A stretch of 64,000 nt of DNA, from positions 1,302,001 through 1,366,000 of the forward strand of contig QLII01000001.1 in NCBI GenBank assembly GCA_003259005.1, written 5' to 3'. The notes below the pieces were generated by a model. The model was not told the DNA's origin and ran no database searches. It was given only the letters and a program-made list of their open reading frames with translations. The DNA is from Spirosoma telluris (GTDB lineage Bacteria; Bacteroidota; Bacteroidia; Cytophagales; Spirosomataceae). Positions 55,106-64,000 of this stretch are shown piece by piece (within the stretch, counting starts at the first letter, position 1; every line of letters begins with the position of its first letter). The position numbers and the translations under genes are program-made.

Positions 55106-55938
55106 TTATTTAATCGGTAGTTGAATCATTGTCGCACTACTAGTGCCTAATTGTGTAGTCGGCAGGCTACCATCCCACTTCGCAATCCATTGCTGTTGAA
55201 TTAGCATGGGCGTTAATGTCTTCTGTTTTAGCTCATTGGCCCTGGCTTCAGCCTCTGCCTCAATAATCTTAGCGCGGGCAATCCCACTGGCTTTCGTAAC
55301 CGCAATTTCTGCACTGGCCTTTTCGGCAGCCACCTGATTATTTAATCGTAATGCATTCTGGACGGCGGTATTCTTTGCGTCAATCATAGCCTGTAACGAC
55401 TCAGGTGGGGTTAAATTCGAGGTAATATTCTCGAAAGAAAAGCCATCGTCAGTCAGCGATTTGCGCAGTTTCGCTTCAACCTGTTCTTCAAAGCCAACCC
55501 GGTTATTGACTAACGAATCGGGGGTAAAGGTATTGGCAACGTCACGGTAGGAGTTATATACAATCGTGCGTAAGATATTGTTCTCGATATCGGGTAGCTC
55601 TTTGCGATATTTCCGGTATACGTTAGCTCCCTGACCTTTTACTAAGTGGTAATTTAAGGTCGGATCAATTTTAAAAAGCGTGCCACCCTTAGCGCTGACT
55701 GTAAATGGATCAAAATCTTTGGTCTGGGTAAAGGTTGGATACTGTTCGATAAACGACGTGAGCGGATTGTAGAATATCCAGCCTGTTACATTTTCAATAT
55801 CGGATGCCCCCGGTCAGACCCAATCTTACTGACCTTGATCCCTTCGTGGGATGCATCAACGGTGGTACAACTCTTACTGATGACAACAATACCCAACAGG
55901 AGCACTACGCTCCAAATGGCAATGCTTAGCTTATTCAT
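55106..55938 (-). pseudogene. Prohibitin/SPFH family protein, one frameshift
   Basis: A membrane-anchored protein of about 277 residues. ATG 55938 leads into a membrane segment (IAIWSVVLLLGIVVI) and KVSKIGSDRG. Restoring one base in CCCCC at 55807-55811 gives GASDIENVTGWIFYNPLTSFIEQYPT, and then the SPFH body (NLTPPESLQAMIDAKNTAVQNALRLN, then the Ala/Glu-rich helix EKASAEIAVTKASGIARAKIIEAEAEARA). Band-7 proteins form membrane scaffolds and act with proteases or lipids. The start overlaps the stop of the small upstream membrane gene by eight bases. Confidence 0.85.
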
Positions 55939-56131
55939 TTGATTTTTGGTTAAATGGATTCTTAGTAAAGGCTTGGGTTTTAAACGAAATAACGAGTAGT
56001 CCGACCAGAAAGAACAACCCGACTATGTTTAGGGCCGTGTTCTTCTGATTAAGCAGGGTGAAGCCAACATCAACAGCCAGCACAAAAAATACAGCCCAGG
56101 TCAGGATAAGAAAAATTCGTTGCATACTCAT
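55931..56131 (-). CDS. Small two-helix membrane protein
   Basis: A 66-residue protein with two hydrophobic segments (IFLILTWAVFFVLAVDVGFTLL and ALNIVGLFFLVGLLVISF). Its end overlaps the start of the prohibitin-family gene, so the two are probably co-translated and may act together in the membrane. No family is recognised. ATG 56125 is an alternative start. The gap 56132-56462 to the right has no gene and shows nothing clear. Confidence 0.65.
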   Translation of the reverse strand: MSMQRIFLILTWAVFFVLAVDVGFTLLNQKNTALNIVGLFFLVGLLVISFKTQAFTKNPFNQKSNE

Positions 56132-56462
56132 TAGTTTAAGGGGTTATTATCTGCTGACGAAGGTACTTGCAGCAATAGTTACTACCCAAAACTTTTGTTT
56201 AAGTGGACAAAACAGGCATTTTTCGAGCCAATTGTCTGTATGGAGTTGATTGAGAAGGCAGGTATATATTGTAGCACGCTTCGACTGATCACTAACTTTC
56301 CTTCAGATTTCCTTCAGAATTCCTACCTATTCTTACTAGATTAAGCTTCAATCACATTTAGTTAACTATAATTAAAAATTAGATACTTTTTTTGCTCATG
56401 ACGACCTAAAATTCAATCTATTTTTAACGTACACGCTAACAAAAAATTCCAGATTATACCCT

Positions 56463-56915
56463 ATGGACCCTGACCAGCGACTTCATCAAAAGAATTCATT
56501 TCCTCTCTTAGTGATTGAGGGGAACAAAGACCATCAGTTGATTATAAGTTACTGCTTGCGCGAAAGAGCCCCTCAAATCGAGCCCATGTTTGCCGATACT
56601 GTCCAGGATGCACTTTCTTTTTTGAGTCTGTCTGCAGTACAACCAATTGCCTTTCCCCGTCTGGTTATTCAGTCTCTTTTTCTTCCCCAAATAGCCCACG
56701 GATTTGACTTGTTAACCGAAATACGCTCTCGCTATCCTGTTCTTCCAGTAATTGTATTAAGTAGTCATCAGGAAGCAAGTACTGTTATAAAGGCCTATGA
56801 AATGGGTGCCCACTCATTCCTGGGTAAACCTTCAAGTCTTGACCATTGGGAGTATATTTTCCAGTCGTTGAATGACTACTGGCTGGGCACAGTTACTCTG
56901 CCAGATAAATTATAG
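56463..56915 (+). CDS. Pseudo-receiver (degenerate response-regulator) protein
   Basis: A 150-residue single-domain protein with a CheY-like fold outline: FPLLVIEGNKDHQLIISYCL (strand 1 and acidic pocket), FPRLVIQSLFLPQ (normally the phospho-Asp strand), PVLPVIVLSSHQE (Ser/Thr switch) and HSFLGKPSS (conserved Lys). The expected phospho-acceptor Asp is replaced, since the strand reads LVIQSLF. The acidic pair at strand 1 reads EGNKD. So phosphorylation is unlikely, and it may act as an unphosphorylated signalling partner. No output domain is present. Confidence 0.75.
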   Translation: MDPDQRLHQKNSFPLLVIEGNKDHQLIISYCLRERAPQIEPMFADTVQDALSFLSLSAVQPIAFPRLVIQSLFLPQIAHGFDLLTEIRSRYPVLPVIVLSSHQEASTVIKAYEMGAHSFLGKPSSLDHWEYIFQSLNDYWLGTVTLPDKL

Positions 56916-57010
56916 TCTAGACGATATGCTGTAAATTTAGCCTCAGCTCTGAAACTTACGTCATGAGACTCAACAGGAAAGTAAACCCCGAAAAAAAACT
57001 ATTTTTCCAT

Positions 57011-57289
57011 TTATGGAAGCAAAAGCCTGATTGTATCTTTCGTGATTACGTCGCCGTTTATTGGCGTTAGTCGCTGAAACGCGTCTTTTCTTCCGTCTAA
57101 ATCAAGGGTATCAAACCGTTTATACGTAGGCCAATCGACATAAGCGGTATTTGTGTTTTTGTGGAGAAAGCCCCCGGATGCCCTGGTCTCTGCATCCAAT
57201 TCGGGCATATACACAACAGTCAGCGTTACCGACTCCGATTCACCTCTTGGGTAAAAGGTCCAGGTGAGTTTCATATTCGCCATTACCAA
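57011..57289 (-). CDS. Unknown small protein
   Basis: A 92-residue protein, MKLTWTFYPRGESESVTLTVVYMPELDAETRASGGFLHK onward, with alternating strands. There are no signals, membrane segments or motifs. An inner ATG (57274) removes five residues. It begins 19 bases after the tRNA-Arg 3' end on the same strand. It could be a phage-like structural remnant, but nothing around it supports this. Confidence 0.5.
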   Translation of the reverse strand: MVMANMKLTWTFYPRGESESVTLTVVYMPELDAETRASGGFLHKNTNTAYVDWPTYKRFDTLDLDGRKDAFQRLTPINGDVITKDTIRLLLP

Positions 57290-57307
57290 TCAACACTACC
57301 CAATTCG

Positions 57308-57379
57308 TGGCCTTATAGGGACTCGAACCCCAACCAACAGTTCCGAAGACTGTGATGCTATCCATTACACCATAAAGCC
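57308..57379 (-). tRNA. tRNA-Arg (anticodon TCG)
   Basis: A 72-base tRNA with acceptor stem GGCTTTA/TAAGGCC (one G-T pair), anticodon arm ACAGT-CTTCGGA-ACTGT with TCG at positions 34-36 (codon CGA), T arm with TTCGAGT loop and discriminator A. CCA is not encoded. It reads leftward. Confidence 0.93.
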
Positions 57380-57542
57380 ATTTTAGGCACCTACTCTTCT
57401 GTTTTAGAAGTAGAATTAATGCAGACACAGGCATTAATTCTGTAAGTCCATGTAGCAAATGTAGGTAGACTTTTCTGTTCGGCCAATAAAAGCCGGCTTT
57501 TTCGTCTAATCAGCTGAACTGATCACCTACTCGTCCCAACCT

Positions 57543-57616
57543 AGATTCTGCTAAATCTATTGATCCTGTCGATTCTATTGTACTGATAATCACTAGCAAA
57601 AGAATCAACAGAATCT
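57543..57616. repeat. Intergenic inverted repeat of the ATTCTG type
   Basis: AGATTCTG (57543-57550) has the inverted copy CAGAATCT (57609-57616). Between them GATTCTATTG and AAATCTATTG occur as further loose direct copies. This resembles the other periodic hairpins but is weaker. It lies in the gap 57380-57656. Confidence 0.4.
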
Positions 57617-57656
57617 GTTTTGACAAGACACTACTAATCCTCCTACAATACGTAAC

Positions 57657-58764
57657 TTACTTCATCAACAAGAGGCACACGGGCATAGAAACCATGATTT
57701 CTTTACCCGTAGGTGTAAGCTTCCCCGTCTCTTTATCTCGCTTGAAAATAGTAATCGTATCCGAGTCCTGATTCGCGACAAGAACAAAATTACCCGTTGG
57801 GTCAATAGCGAAATTACGGGGTGTTTTGCCATTAACGGGCTGATGTCCTACCAGCGAGAGTCGACCTGTTTTTTGGTCAATGCTAAAAATGGCCAGGCTT
57901 TCGTGTGCGCGATTGGAGCCGTACAGAAACTTGCCATCGGGCGAAATATGGATGTCGGCGGCCCATTTTCGTCCCGTATAGTCTTCAGGAAGCATTTTTA
58001 CGGTTTGAAAGGCGTCTAATGTCCCTTTTTTGTAGGTAAAGCCTGTAATCAAAGCGCCCATTTCCTGAACTACGTAAGCAAACTTACCATTCGGATGAAT
58101 GGTAAAATGCCTTGGACCCGAGCCGGGTGTTACAGCAGTAAACGGTGGATTCCCCTGCGCTAGTTGTCCTGTTTTCGCATCCAGGCTATACGTCACGATC
58201 TTATCTGTTCCCAAATCGGGTACAAATACATCTTTATTGTTGGGGGCAATATTGATAGAGTGAACGTATGGCTTCGTCTGTCGTTCAGGGTCGATGCTTT
58301 TGCCTTCATGCCGAATTACCTGACTTACTTTACCCAATGAGCCGTCTGCTTCCGTAGGTAACACACTGACACTACCACTGCCATAGTTACCGACAATGAC
58401 CCATTTCCCCGTTCTGTCCACGGCGATATGTGCCCCCCTTTCCCATCCGACGCCTGACTGTTAAGCAGGGTTAATGTATGGGACTCTTTATCAATAGAGA
58501 AAGCCCGAACAGAATCACCGGTATTACCTCCATTCGAATATAAATAGCGATTGTCAGCTGAAATGGCCAGAAAACAAGGGTTTGTTACCCCTTTGGCGAT
58601 ACTAACGGCGAAAAATCACCCGTATTTGTATTAAATCGATACACATAAATCCCTTCGCTGGTTTTTCGGGTGTAGGTTCCTACGTATAGATAATAATCAT
58701 CGGTTTGCCCGAAGCCGCAATAGGCAATCAAACATAGAAAGCCAGTCAGTAGTAGGTTTTTCAT
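57657..58764 (-). pseudogene. Lactonase family beta-propeller (6-phosphogluconolactonase type), two frameshifts
   Basis: An exported seven-bladed propeller of about 370 residues (signal MKNLLLTGFLCLIAYCGFG). Two single-base losses break it: CCCC at 58588-58591 (restores SPLVSPKGVTNPCFLAISADNRYLYS) and CCCCCC at 58433-58438 (restores GGAHIAVDRTGKWVIVGNYGSG). Family motifs include KPYVHSINIAPNNKDVFVPDLGTDK, GPRHFTIHPNGKFAYVVQEM and NFAIDPTGNFVLVANQDSDTI. Homologues hydrolyse 6-phosphogluconolactone, but the signal peptide suggests an envelope role here. It probably shares an operon with the serine hydrolase upstream. Confidence 0.86.
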
Positions 58765-58807
58765 CTGTAAATTAGTATTCTGCACAGGTTTAACGAACGA
58801 AGTTATC

Positions 58808-60292
58808 TTATTTCCTTTTCTCCGGCACCGCTTCCATCAATAAAACATAGGCTTTATCCAGAGCCTTAACGCCAGCCTGTGCCCCTTTATAATGCCCAAG
58901 GCGAACAACGACTAGCTCATGCGATGGAATAATCATGACATATTGCCCACCCGCACCATTCATAGAGTAAGCATCTTTAGGGATTGGACGAGCGCCATCG
59001 CCGTTGATCCAGAACAGCCCTCCGTAAATCGGCCGACCATCGTCTACCCAGGGTTCAGCGAGTGTACTGACAAATTTGGTAAAGCCTTCGGGCAGAATCC
59101 GCTCGCCATTCCAGACACCATCCTGCAAATACAGATTACCCAGCCGCGCCCAATCCCGTCCTGAGGCAAACTCGTAGCCCTGAGTCAGGAAATTGCCGGA
59201 CGGATCAGTCTCCATAATCATAGTACGCACCCCGATTTTATCGAACAAGGCCCGTTGTGGGAATGTATGGTAGGTTTCACCCAGTTTTTCGATGCCCAGG
59301 CGGTTAAGATAATTGGTCAGCACCGGGTCAGAATTGCGGTAACGGCCAACGGTGTTAGGGGCCCATTGCTGGGGTAAATTAGCCGCATAATCGAATGAAT
59401 TTCCGGCATCGGTGTAAAGGTACAAATGGTCGGGATAGCCTAAAGTTGGGTCATAATCAGGATCTTGTGGTGCGCGGCAATACAATCCGCTGGACATGTG
59501 CATAATGTCCATAATCCTGATTTTTGCCCGTGGATCACCTTTGCCCTGCCATTGGGGAATAGGTGCTGCTTGATCTAGCGTATAAACACCCCTACGCATG
59601 AGGATGCCCATAATCGTGGCCGATAGGCTTTTACCCATTGACCAGCTTTCCAGGGGTGTTTCTTTCGTGATACCGTCACCGTACCGTTCCGCTATAATTC
59701 GCCCTTTGTAGGTGACGACAAAAGCGGCCGTTTGAGCTTCGGCAGGTTCAAATGCGGCATTGATGGCCTGTGCCACCTTTGCCATATCAAGTTCGGCTGG
59801 CATAGGACTGGTGGGCAATACGTCGCCCATGGGCCAGGGCCTAGTGGCGGCATTTGGTATGTTGCGGGTAACTTTTATGGGCTTGTAACGCAACGTTTTT
59901 TCGCCTTCAGGTAACGTTACGCACCCCTGATCACCGGTATAAATAGCGGTTCGGGTAACGCCATTGGGAAGCGTAATCGAAACGGTTTTCTTTTCAAAAT
60001 CGATGACCGGTTTACCGACTTTAGCCCGCTCAGCGTAGGGGCTTGTAAAATAGCCTACATTCTCGGCGGCAAAATCCGGTTTCAATCCTGTAATAAACAC
60101 GGCCGAGCACATGATTTTGGCATAACCCGATGTGTGGTGCGACAAGGCATCGCCCGGTGGAGCTTTATAGGGTGTTTTTAAGTCGAACTGGGCCGCACGC
60201 GCAATCAGTTTGCTACGGGCATCCTGGGCATTACCAGCGAGGTAGCCTAAAAGGAGAAAAGCCAGAACGAAAAACCTATCTGTTCGGATCAT
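58808..60292 (-). CDS. Serine hydrolase, beta-lactamase/esterase fold (class C type)
   Basis: A 494-residue exported enzyme with a signal peptide (RFFVLAFLLLGYLAGNA). The catalytic SxxK motif is Ser218-Met-Gly-Lys221 in ESWSMGKSL. The Tyr motif is likely YRNSDP (about 300), and GGLFWINGDGAR (about 410) the third box area. It resembles 6-aminohexanoate-dimer hydrolase-like and class C beta-lactamase-fold enzymes, which cleave amides or esters. The natural substrate is unknown. It lies directly upstream of the lactonase gene. Confidence 0.88.
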   Translation of the reverse strand: MIRTDRFFVLAFLLLGYLAGNAQDARSKLIARAAQFDLKTPYKAPPGDALSHHTSGYAKIMCSAVFITGLKPDFAAENVGYFTSPYAERAKVGKPVIDFEKKTVSITLPNGVTRTAIYTGDQGCVTLPEGEKTLRYKPIKVTRNIPNAATRPWPMGDVLPTSPMPAELDMAKVAQAINAAFEPAEAQTAAFVVTYKGRIIAERYGDGITKETPLESWSMGKSLSATIMGILMRRGVYTLDQAAPIPQWQGKGDPRAKIRIMDIMHMSSGLYCRAPQDPDYDPTLGYPDHLYLYTDAGNSFDYAANLPQQWAPNTVGRYRNSDPVLTNYLNRLGIEKLGETYHTFPQRALFDKIGVRTMIMETDPSGNFLTQGYEFASGRDWARLGNLYLQDGVWNGERILPEGFTKFVSTLAEPWVDDGRPIYGGLFWINGDGARPIPKDAYSMNGAGGQYVMIIPSHELVVVRLGHYKGAQAGVKALDKAYVLLMEAVPEKRK

Positions 60293-60446
60293 GTAGATTT
60301 CCAGATTAAAGAGATGGATTGAGTAACACTGATTCTCTCCGAGAAAAGCGTCAATTTACTGTTTATGCTGCGTTTCAGGTGCTCTCTCAGAAAATCTAAT
60401 GCATTCCCGATGCAATTATACAGTAGTTGGCCTACGCGTTTAGTCA

Positions 60447-60482
60447 TAAAAAAAGCACCGTCTTGGCAAACAGTGCTTTTGA
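60447..60482 (-). terminator. Intrinsic terminator of the permease gene
   Basis: AAAAGCAC (60451-60458) pairs with GTGCTTTT (60473-60480). Leftward, the stem is followed by TTTTTTTATG. It ends the long permease gene at 60506. The gap 60293-60505 shows nothing else. Confidence 0.85.
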
Positions 60483-60505
60483 ATAGAGTCTGGCATACCA
60501 GACAT

Positions 60506-63198
60506 TTATTCGGTTCGTAAGCTTTTGACGGGGTTCATTAGTGCGGCTTTAATGGCCTGGTAGCTGATGGTCAGGATAGCGACAGATATGGCCAGTCCAC
60601 CCGCCAGGGCAAAGACCCACCAGTCGATCTCAATCCTGTAAGCAAAGTCTCCCAGCCACTGGCTCATGGTGTATCCGGCAATAGGCGAAGCAATCACCAT
60701 GGCAATTAGAATTAACTTCAGATAATGGGTTAGTAAAAGCGTAACAATACTGGAGACAGATGCCCCCAGCACTTTTCGAACACCAATTTCTTTGGTGCGC
60801 TGATGGGTCGTAAAAGCCGCCAGCCCGAACAGGCCCAGACAGGAAATCAGCACGGCCAAACCGGCGAAAACACCAAATAGCTGCCCAATCCGCTGTTCAG
60901 ACTGGTACATGGAATTGAAGCGTTCGTTTAAGAATGAATACGCAAAAGGGTTACCTGTCTCCGCTTTCCACCGTTGTTCGATGGTCGCCAGGAGCTCGGG
61001 GATATTGTCCGTTTGGATGCGTAAAGCCAGTTGCGAATTATCTCCACCATAGAACATGACCAACGGAGCAATACGCTGGTGCATGGACTCGAAATGGAAG
61101 TCCTTCACCACGCCAACAACCGTGTACGTATGTTTACTCGCTTCAGAACCGTCGCCCGTTATAGAAATCTGTTGACCAATGGGCGACTTGAAGCTATACG
61201 CCCGAACGGCGGCTTCGTTAAGGAGCACGGCCGAATGATCGGAGGGAAAAGCCTTCGAAAAATTGCGTCCCTGCGTCAGGTGCATCCCTAATGTAGGCAA
61301 GTAATTTTCATCGATGAAATAGCTTTTCGTCGTATACGCGGCAGTGCGCGATCCATTCTTAATCAGGATACCATCCTGGCTCTGTTTAGATGCTCCGGCC
61401 GGTAAAAAACCAGCCAGGGTTACCTGACCGACGGATGACAACTTAGCCAGTTCGGCTTTAAAGGCATTTAATTTAGCACCCAGTACGTGTGTATCGTGTA
61501 AAACCAGCACCTGCTCTTTGTCGAAACCAACCTTCTTGTTTTGCATGAAACGTAATTGCTGGTTAGCAACGATTGTGGCGATCAGTATACCGATCGAAAC
61601 AACAAACTGACCCGTCACTAACATAGGACGTAACCAACCGCTCCGTAAGCCAGCTTGGCTCTTGCCGTTAAGAACCGTGATAGGCTTGAACGAGGACAGC
61701 ACAAAGGCCGGGTAGCTACCGGATAGCAAGCCAATTACCAGGCAGGCTAGTACCGCACTGGGGAGCATTTGTCCGTTAACAATTTCACGGAGGGTAAACT
61801 GTTTCCCGGCCAATGCATTAAAGCCAGGTAATAACAGCATGACGAGCCCCAGCGCCAGCAGCAATGCCAGCAAAGTAAGAAGAACAGACTCTATCAGAAA
61901 CTGACTGACTAACTGCGTTTTAACCGAACCCATCACTTTGCGAATCCCTACCTCTTTAGCACGTCCTGCTGATCCCGCTGTGGATAGGTTCATGAAATTG
62001 ATGCAGGCCAGCAGGAGGATAAACAGGGCAATTACCGAAAAGATGTATACGTATTTGATGTCGCCGTTGGCCTCTATTTCATCATCTAAATCGGAATATA
62101 AATGAATGGCCGTTACGGGTTGGAAGCCAAAGCCGATTCGATTGCCTTTTTGCAGGAATTCGGCAAGGTCAATCCCGAGGAATTCCTTAATTTCTGTGGC
62201 CATGTACTTACGCAGAAATCCCTGGCTTTGAGCTTCTACCTTCCGAACGGAGTACCCATCCCGAAGCAGCACGTAGGTGTAGGCACCGCTGGCCAACCAT
62301 TTAACCCCCTGGTTAACGGACGGGAACGAACCAAATAGATCGTAATGAAAGTGAGTGTTGGATGGAACATCGGCACAGACGCCGGTGACCCGAAAAACGC
62401 CCAAATTGCCCACCGACAACGTTTTCCCGATGGGGTCTGCCTGACCAAAATACTTCCGGGCGGTTGTTTGTGTGAGAACCAGTGTTTTGGGCTCAACGAG
62501 TACGCTTGCCTTGTGTCCTTTTAGCAGTGGAATTGAGAAAACCGAGAAGAAGTTTGAATCAACAAAGGCTACATGCCCTTCTTTAAAGGTTTCCTGCCCG
62601 TTTTTAACCAGGAAATCACCATCGTCGCGCAGACGGGTAATGGCCTCCACGCCTGGGTAGTCACGCAGCAGGGCTGGCCCTGCGGGTTCGGCTGAATACG
62701 CATAATTGATGTCTTTTTCACCCAATCGGGTATGCAGGGTCATCCGATACAGTCGCTCTGCATGGGTGTGGTAGCGGTCGTAGCTTAGTTCGTGTAGCAC
62801 GAAGAGAACAATCAGCAGGCAGGTTGCCAACCCCACGGCTAAGCCGATAATGTTGATGGCTGTAAACGCTTTATGCCGCCACAGGTTGCGGAAAGCGATG
62901 GTCAGGTAGTTTGAGAGCATGTCCGTAAACAAGGGTTTAGCATACACATTGTCATGGCTATAGTTGGGCTCGACCTTTCGTCGTTTGGCAAAGAAAGGCG
63001 TCAGGCAGTTCAGCACCGCCCAGACGTAGTCGCGTCGGGCATGGGCCAGACCCACCTGCGCAACCTGCTTATGAAAGGCTTCATGTAAGTCACCCTGCAC
63101 ATACTCCAGCAAGTGAGGGGCTACAAACCATTCCAAGAGCTTATCTGCCCAGCGGGGCGGCTGTCGGTCTGGTTGGAAGAAGGACGTTTTCGAAACAT
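60506..63198 (-). pseudogene. FtsX-like ABC transporter permease (MacB type), one frameshift near the start
   Basis: An inner-membrane permease of about 897 residues. The long frame ends at 63136 upstream. Restoring one base in GGGG at 63154-63157 extends it to ATG 63198 with RPRWADKLLEWFVAPHLLEYVQGDLHEAF, the normal permease-prefix domain. It has two FtsX domains (helices near NIIGLAVGLATCLLIVLFV and VALFILLLACINFMNLSTAG, then VLACLVIGLLSGSYPAFVLSS and ISCLGLFGLAAFTTHQRTKEIGVRKVLGAS) around two periplasmic MacB-PCD regions. Its upstream partner is a PadR regulator, so it is probably an antimicrobial- or stress-responsive export system. The ATPase is not in the window. Confidence 0.9.
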
Positions 63199-63213
63199 GG
63201 GTTTAGAAAAAGC

Positions 63214-63551
63214 TTAAAGGCCCAAAAGCTGTAGTTTTTCCTGGGGAATGGACTGCCAGAGCCGGGTTCGCATCTGCTGAATGTCCAATAAGACCTTCCC
63301 CCTTCAGCCGTCAGGGCAAACAAACGCTTACTTCGGCCTCCTCGCTCAGCAGTCGCCCCGCCCACAGAGGATGACAGAAAGCCTTTTTCTTCGAGTCGGT
63401 AAAGGGTTGTATGCACCGCACTGATGGTGAAGCTTCGGCCGGTTTGCAGTTGGAGTTGCTCCATGACTGGCACGCCATAAACATCCTCCGTGCTGGAAGC
63501 CACAACCAGTAGCACCAACTCTTCGAGCTCCCCTAGTATGGTCTTTTTCAT
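63214..63551 (-). pseudogene. PadR family transcriptional regulator, one frameshift
   Basis: A winged-helix repressor of about 112 residues with ATG 63551. The HTH region is GELEELVLLVVASSTEDVYGVPVMEQLQLQTGRSFTISAVHTTLYRLEEKGFLSSS. Restoring one C at 63298-63302 replaces a false tail with TAEGGKVLLDIQQMRTRLWQSIPQEKLQLLGL, and it ends at 63214, a normal PadR length. It is 16 bases from the permease start and likely controls it and itself. Its upstream gap carries a large palindrome. Confidence 0.88.
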
Positions 63552-63557
63552 GAATAA

Positions 63558-63602
63558 GCACGTGATTTGATTAGATACAATATCTTAAATCAAATCACGT
63601 GC
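63558..63602. promoter_or_regulatory. Palindromic operator candidate upstream of padR
   Basis: GCACGTGATTTGATT (63558-63572) and AATCAAATCACGTGC (63588-63602) are perfect complements, around an inner AGATACAATATCT (63573-63585), itself nearly symmetric. It starts seven bases before the padR start codon. PadR proteins bind palindromes near their own promoters; the match to a specific PadR motif is not shown. The gap 63603-63810 has no gene. Confidence 0.65.
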
Positions 63603-63810
63603 CAGATATAAAAACAGGCTTTAGAGCACTTCTTAGCTATAAATAGAAGGGTAACCTGTCCAGAAACGGACGAATGAATGTCCATGACTGGACAATGGCT
63701 AACGGACGTATATATCGTTTTTACGGCGGGTAATTACCGGTTCGATTTCAATACCAAGTGAGCGACATTCTCTTAAAACACAATTTTCCTTTTTTTCAGA
63801 CTATAGACCC

Positions 63811-64000
63811 TTATTTTCGATCCGAATGACCCAGATCTTTTTCTGGATTCACTACGTCTCGTACTAGCTGCTTCAACTCCTTTATTTCCGGAAATCGACC
63901 CGCTACTTTTCGGTCGAAGATGGCTTGCTCATCAACATGGATTGAAAAACGCCCACTGAATTCGGAAGGCTTTAGGAATACGCCGTGAATATCATCAGTG
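63811..64000 (-). CDS. SelT/SelW/SelH (Rdx) family protein, 5' partial
   Basis: The last 63 codons of a leftward gene run off the right edge. The frame reads DIHGVFLKPSEFSGRFSIHV, then DEQAIFDRKVAGRFPEIKEL and KQLVRDVVNPEKDLGHSDRK before the stop. The IFDRKxxGRFPExKELKQLVRDxxxPxKDLGHSD ending is characteristic of the Rdx/SelW family of small thioredoxin-like selenoprotein homologues. The CxxC/CxxU redox site would be further right, outside the window, so redox function cannot be tested here. Confidence 0.85.
   Translation of the reverse strand, partial: TDDIHGVFLKPSEFSGRFSIHVDEQAIFDRKVAGRFPEIKELKQLVRDVVNPEKDLGHSDRK

Noticed and set aside
57308..57379. tRNA-Arg as a second integration site
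   Set aside because: No integrase or duplicated tRNA end is seen nearby; the adjacent small gene alone does not support an island.

Overview
The window looks like chromosome of a Bacteroidota bacterium of the order Cytophagales, most like Spirosoma or a close relative. This is an inference from gene families, not a database match. The supporting signs are a type IX secretion C-terminal domain of the gliding-motility type, an OMP_b-brl_3-type outer-membrane receptor with a carboxypeptidase-like N-terminal domain, DUF4270, DUF4907, DUF3570 and DUF4266 proteins, many lipoprotein signals, PadR-linked FtsX permeases, few Shine-Dalgarno sites, and TAnnTTTG-like promoter boxes.

Region 1 (1-8170) is the right end of a prophage cut by the window edge. 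It holds an S49 head protease, scaffold-like protein, major capsid protein, several small structural or unknown genes, and small and large terminase. A leftward tyrosine integrase follows, next to tRNA-Ser(CGA), which is the likely attachment site. The integrase has lost several canonical catalytic residues. The terminase genes lie at the integrase end instead of upstream of the head genes.

Region 2 (8255-14406, leftward) holds asparaginase, a TatD nuclease and a cell-surface glycan set (two GT2 glycosyltransferases, a polysaccharide deacetylase and a flippase-like membrane protein). The genes are separated by unusual hairpins. Region 3 (14409-23657) holds ruvC, a GH1 beta-glucosidase, an acetyl-CoA hydrolase/transferase, a xylose-isomerase-like TIM barrel, a DUF72 protein, a PQQ-type sugar dehydrogenase, and a GMC oxidoreductase paired with a gluconate-dehydrogenase subunit 3. 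Region 4 (23911-34696) holds a lipoprotein set (S41 protease, Kelch protein, DUF4907, DUF4270), a GH95 fucosidase, a LolA-like protein and an outer-membrane barrel receptor. Region 5 (35134-40464) holds two orphan genes, an IS200/IS605 element with striking hairpins, and an envelope redox cluster: Rieske lipoprotein, thioredoxin-like protein, ApbE flavin transferase, DUF4266 lipoprotein and DUF3570 barrel. Region 6 (40767-64000) holds a type IX-secreted protein, D-aminoacylase, bicupin, an IS982 insertion beside a gene remnant, an MpaB-like oxygenase, GH43-like and GH30 glycosidases, a SulP transporter, a THUMP-like methyltransferase, a prohibitin-family protein, a pseudo-receiver, tRNA-Arg, a lactonase, a beta-lactamase-fold hydrolase, a PadR/permease pair and a partial SelT/SelW/SelH protein.

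Two window-wide patterns stand out. First, thirteen genes are broken by about 23 frameshifts. Every one is repaired by restoring a single base, nearly all in G or C runs, which suggests sequencing or assembly undercalls more than real gene death. Second, many intergenic gaps carry long hairpins whose arms are built of degenerate 7-bp (14-bp) tandem units. The sequence differs at each locus but the period is the same. I regard this as the best candidate here for something undescribed.
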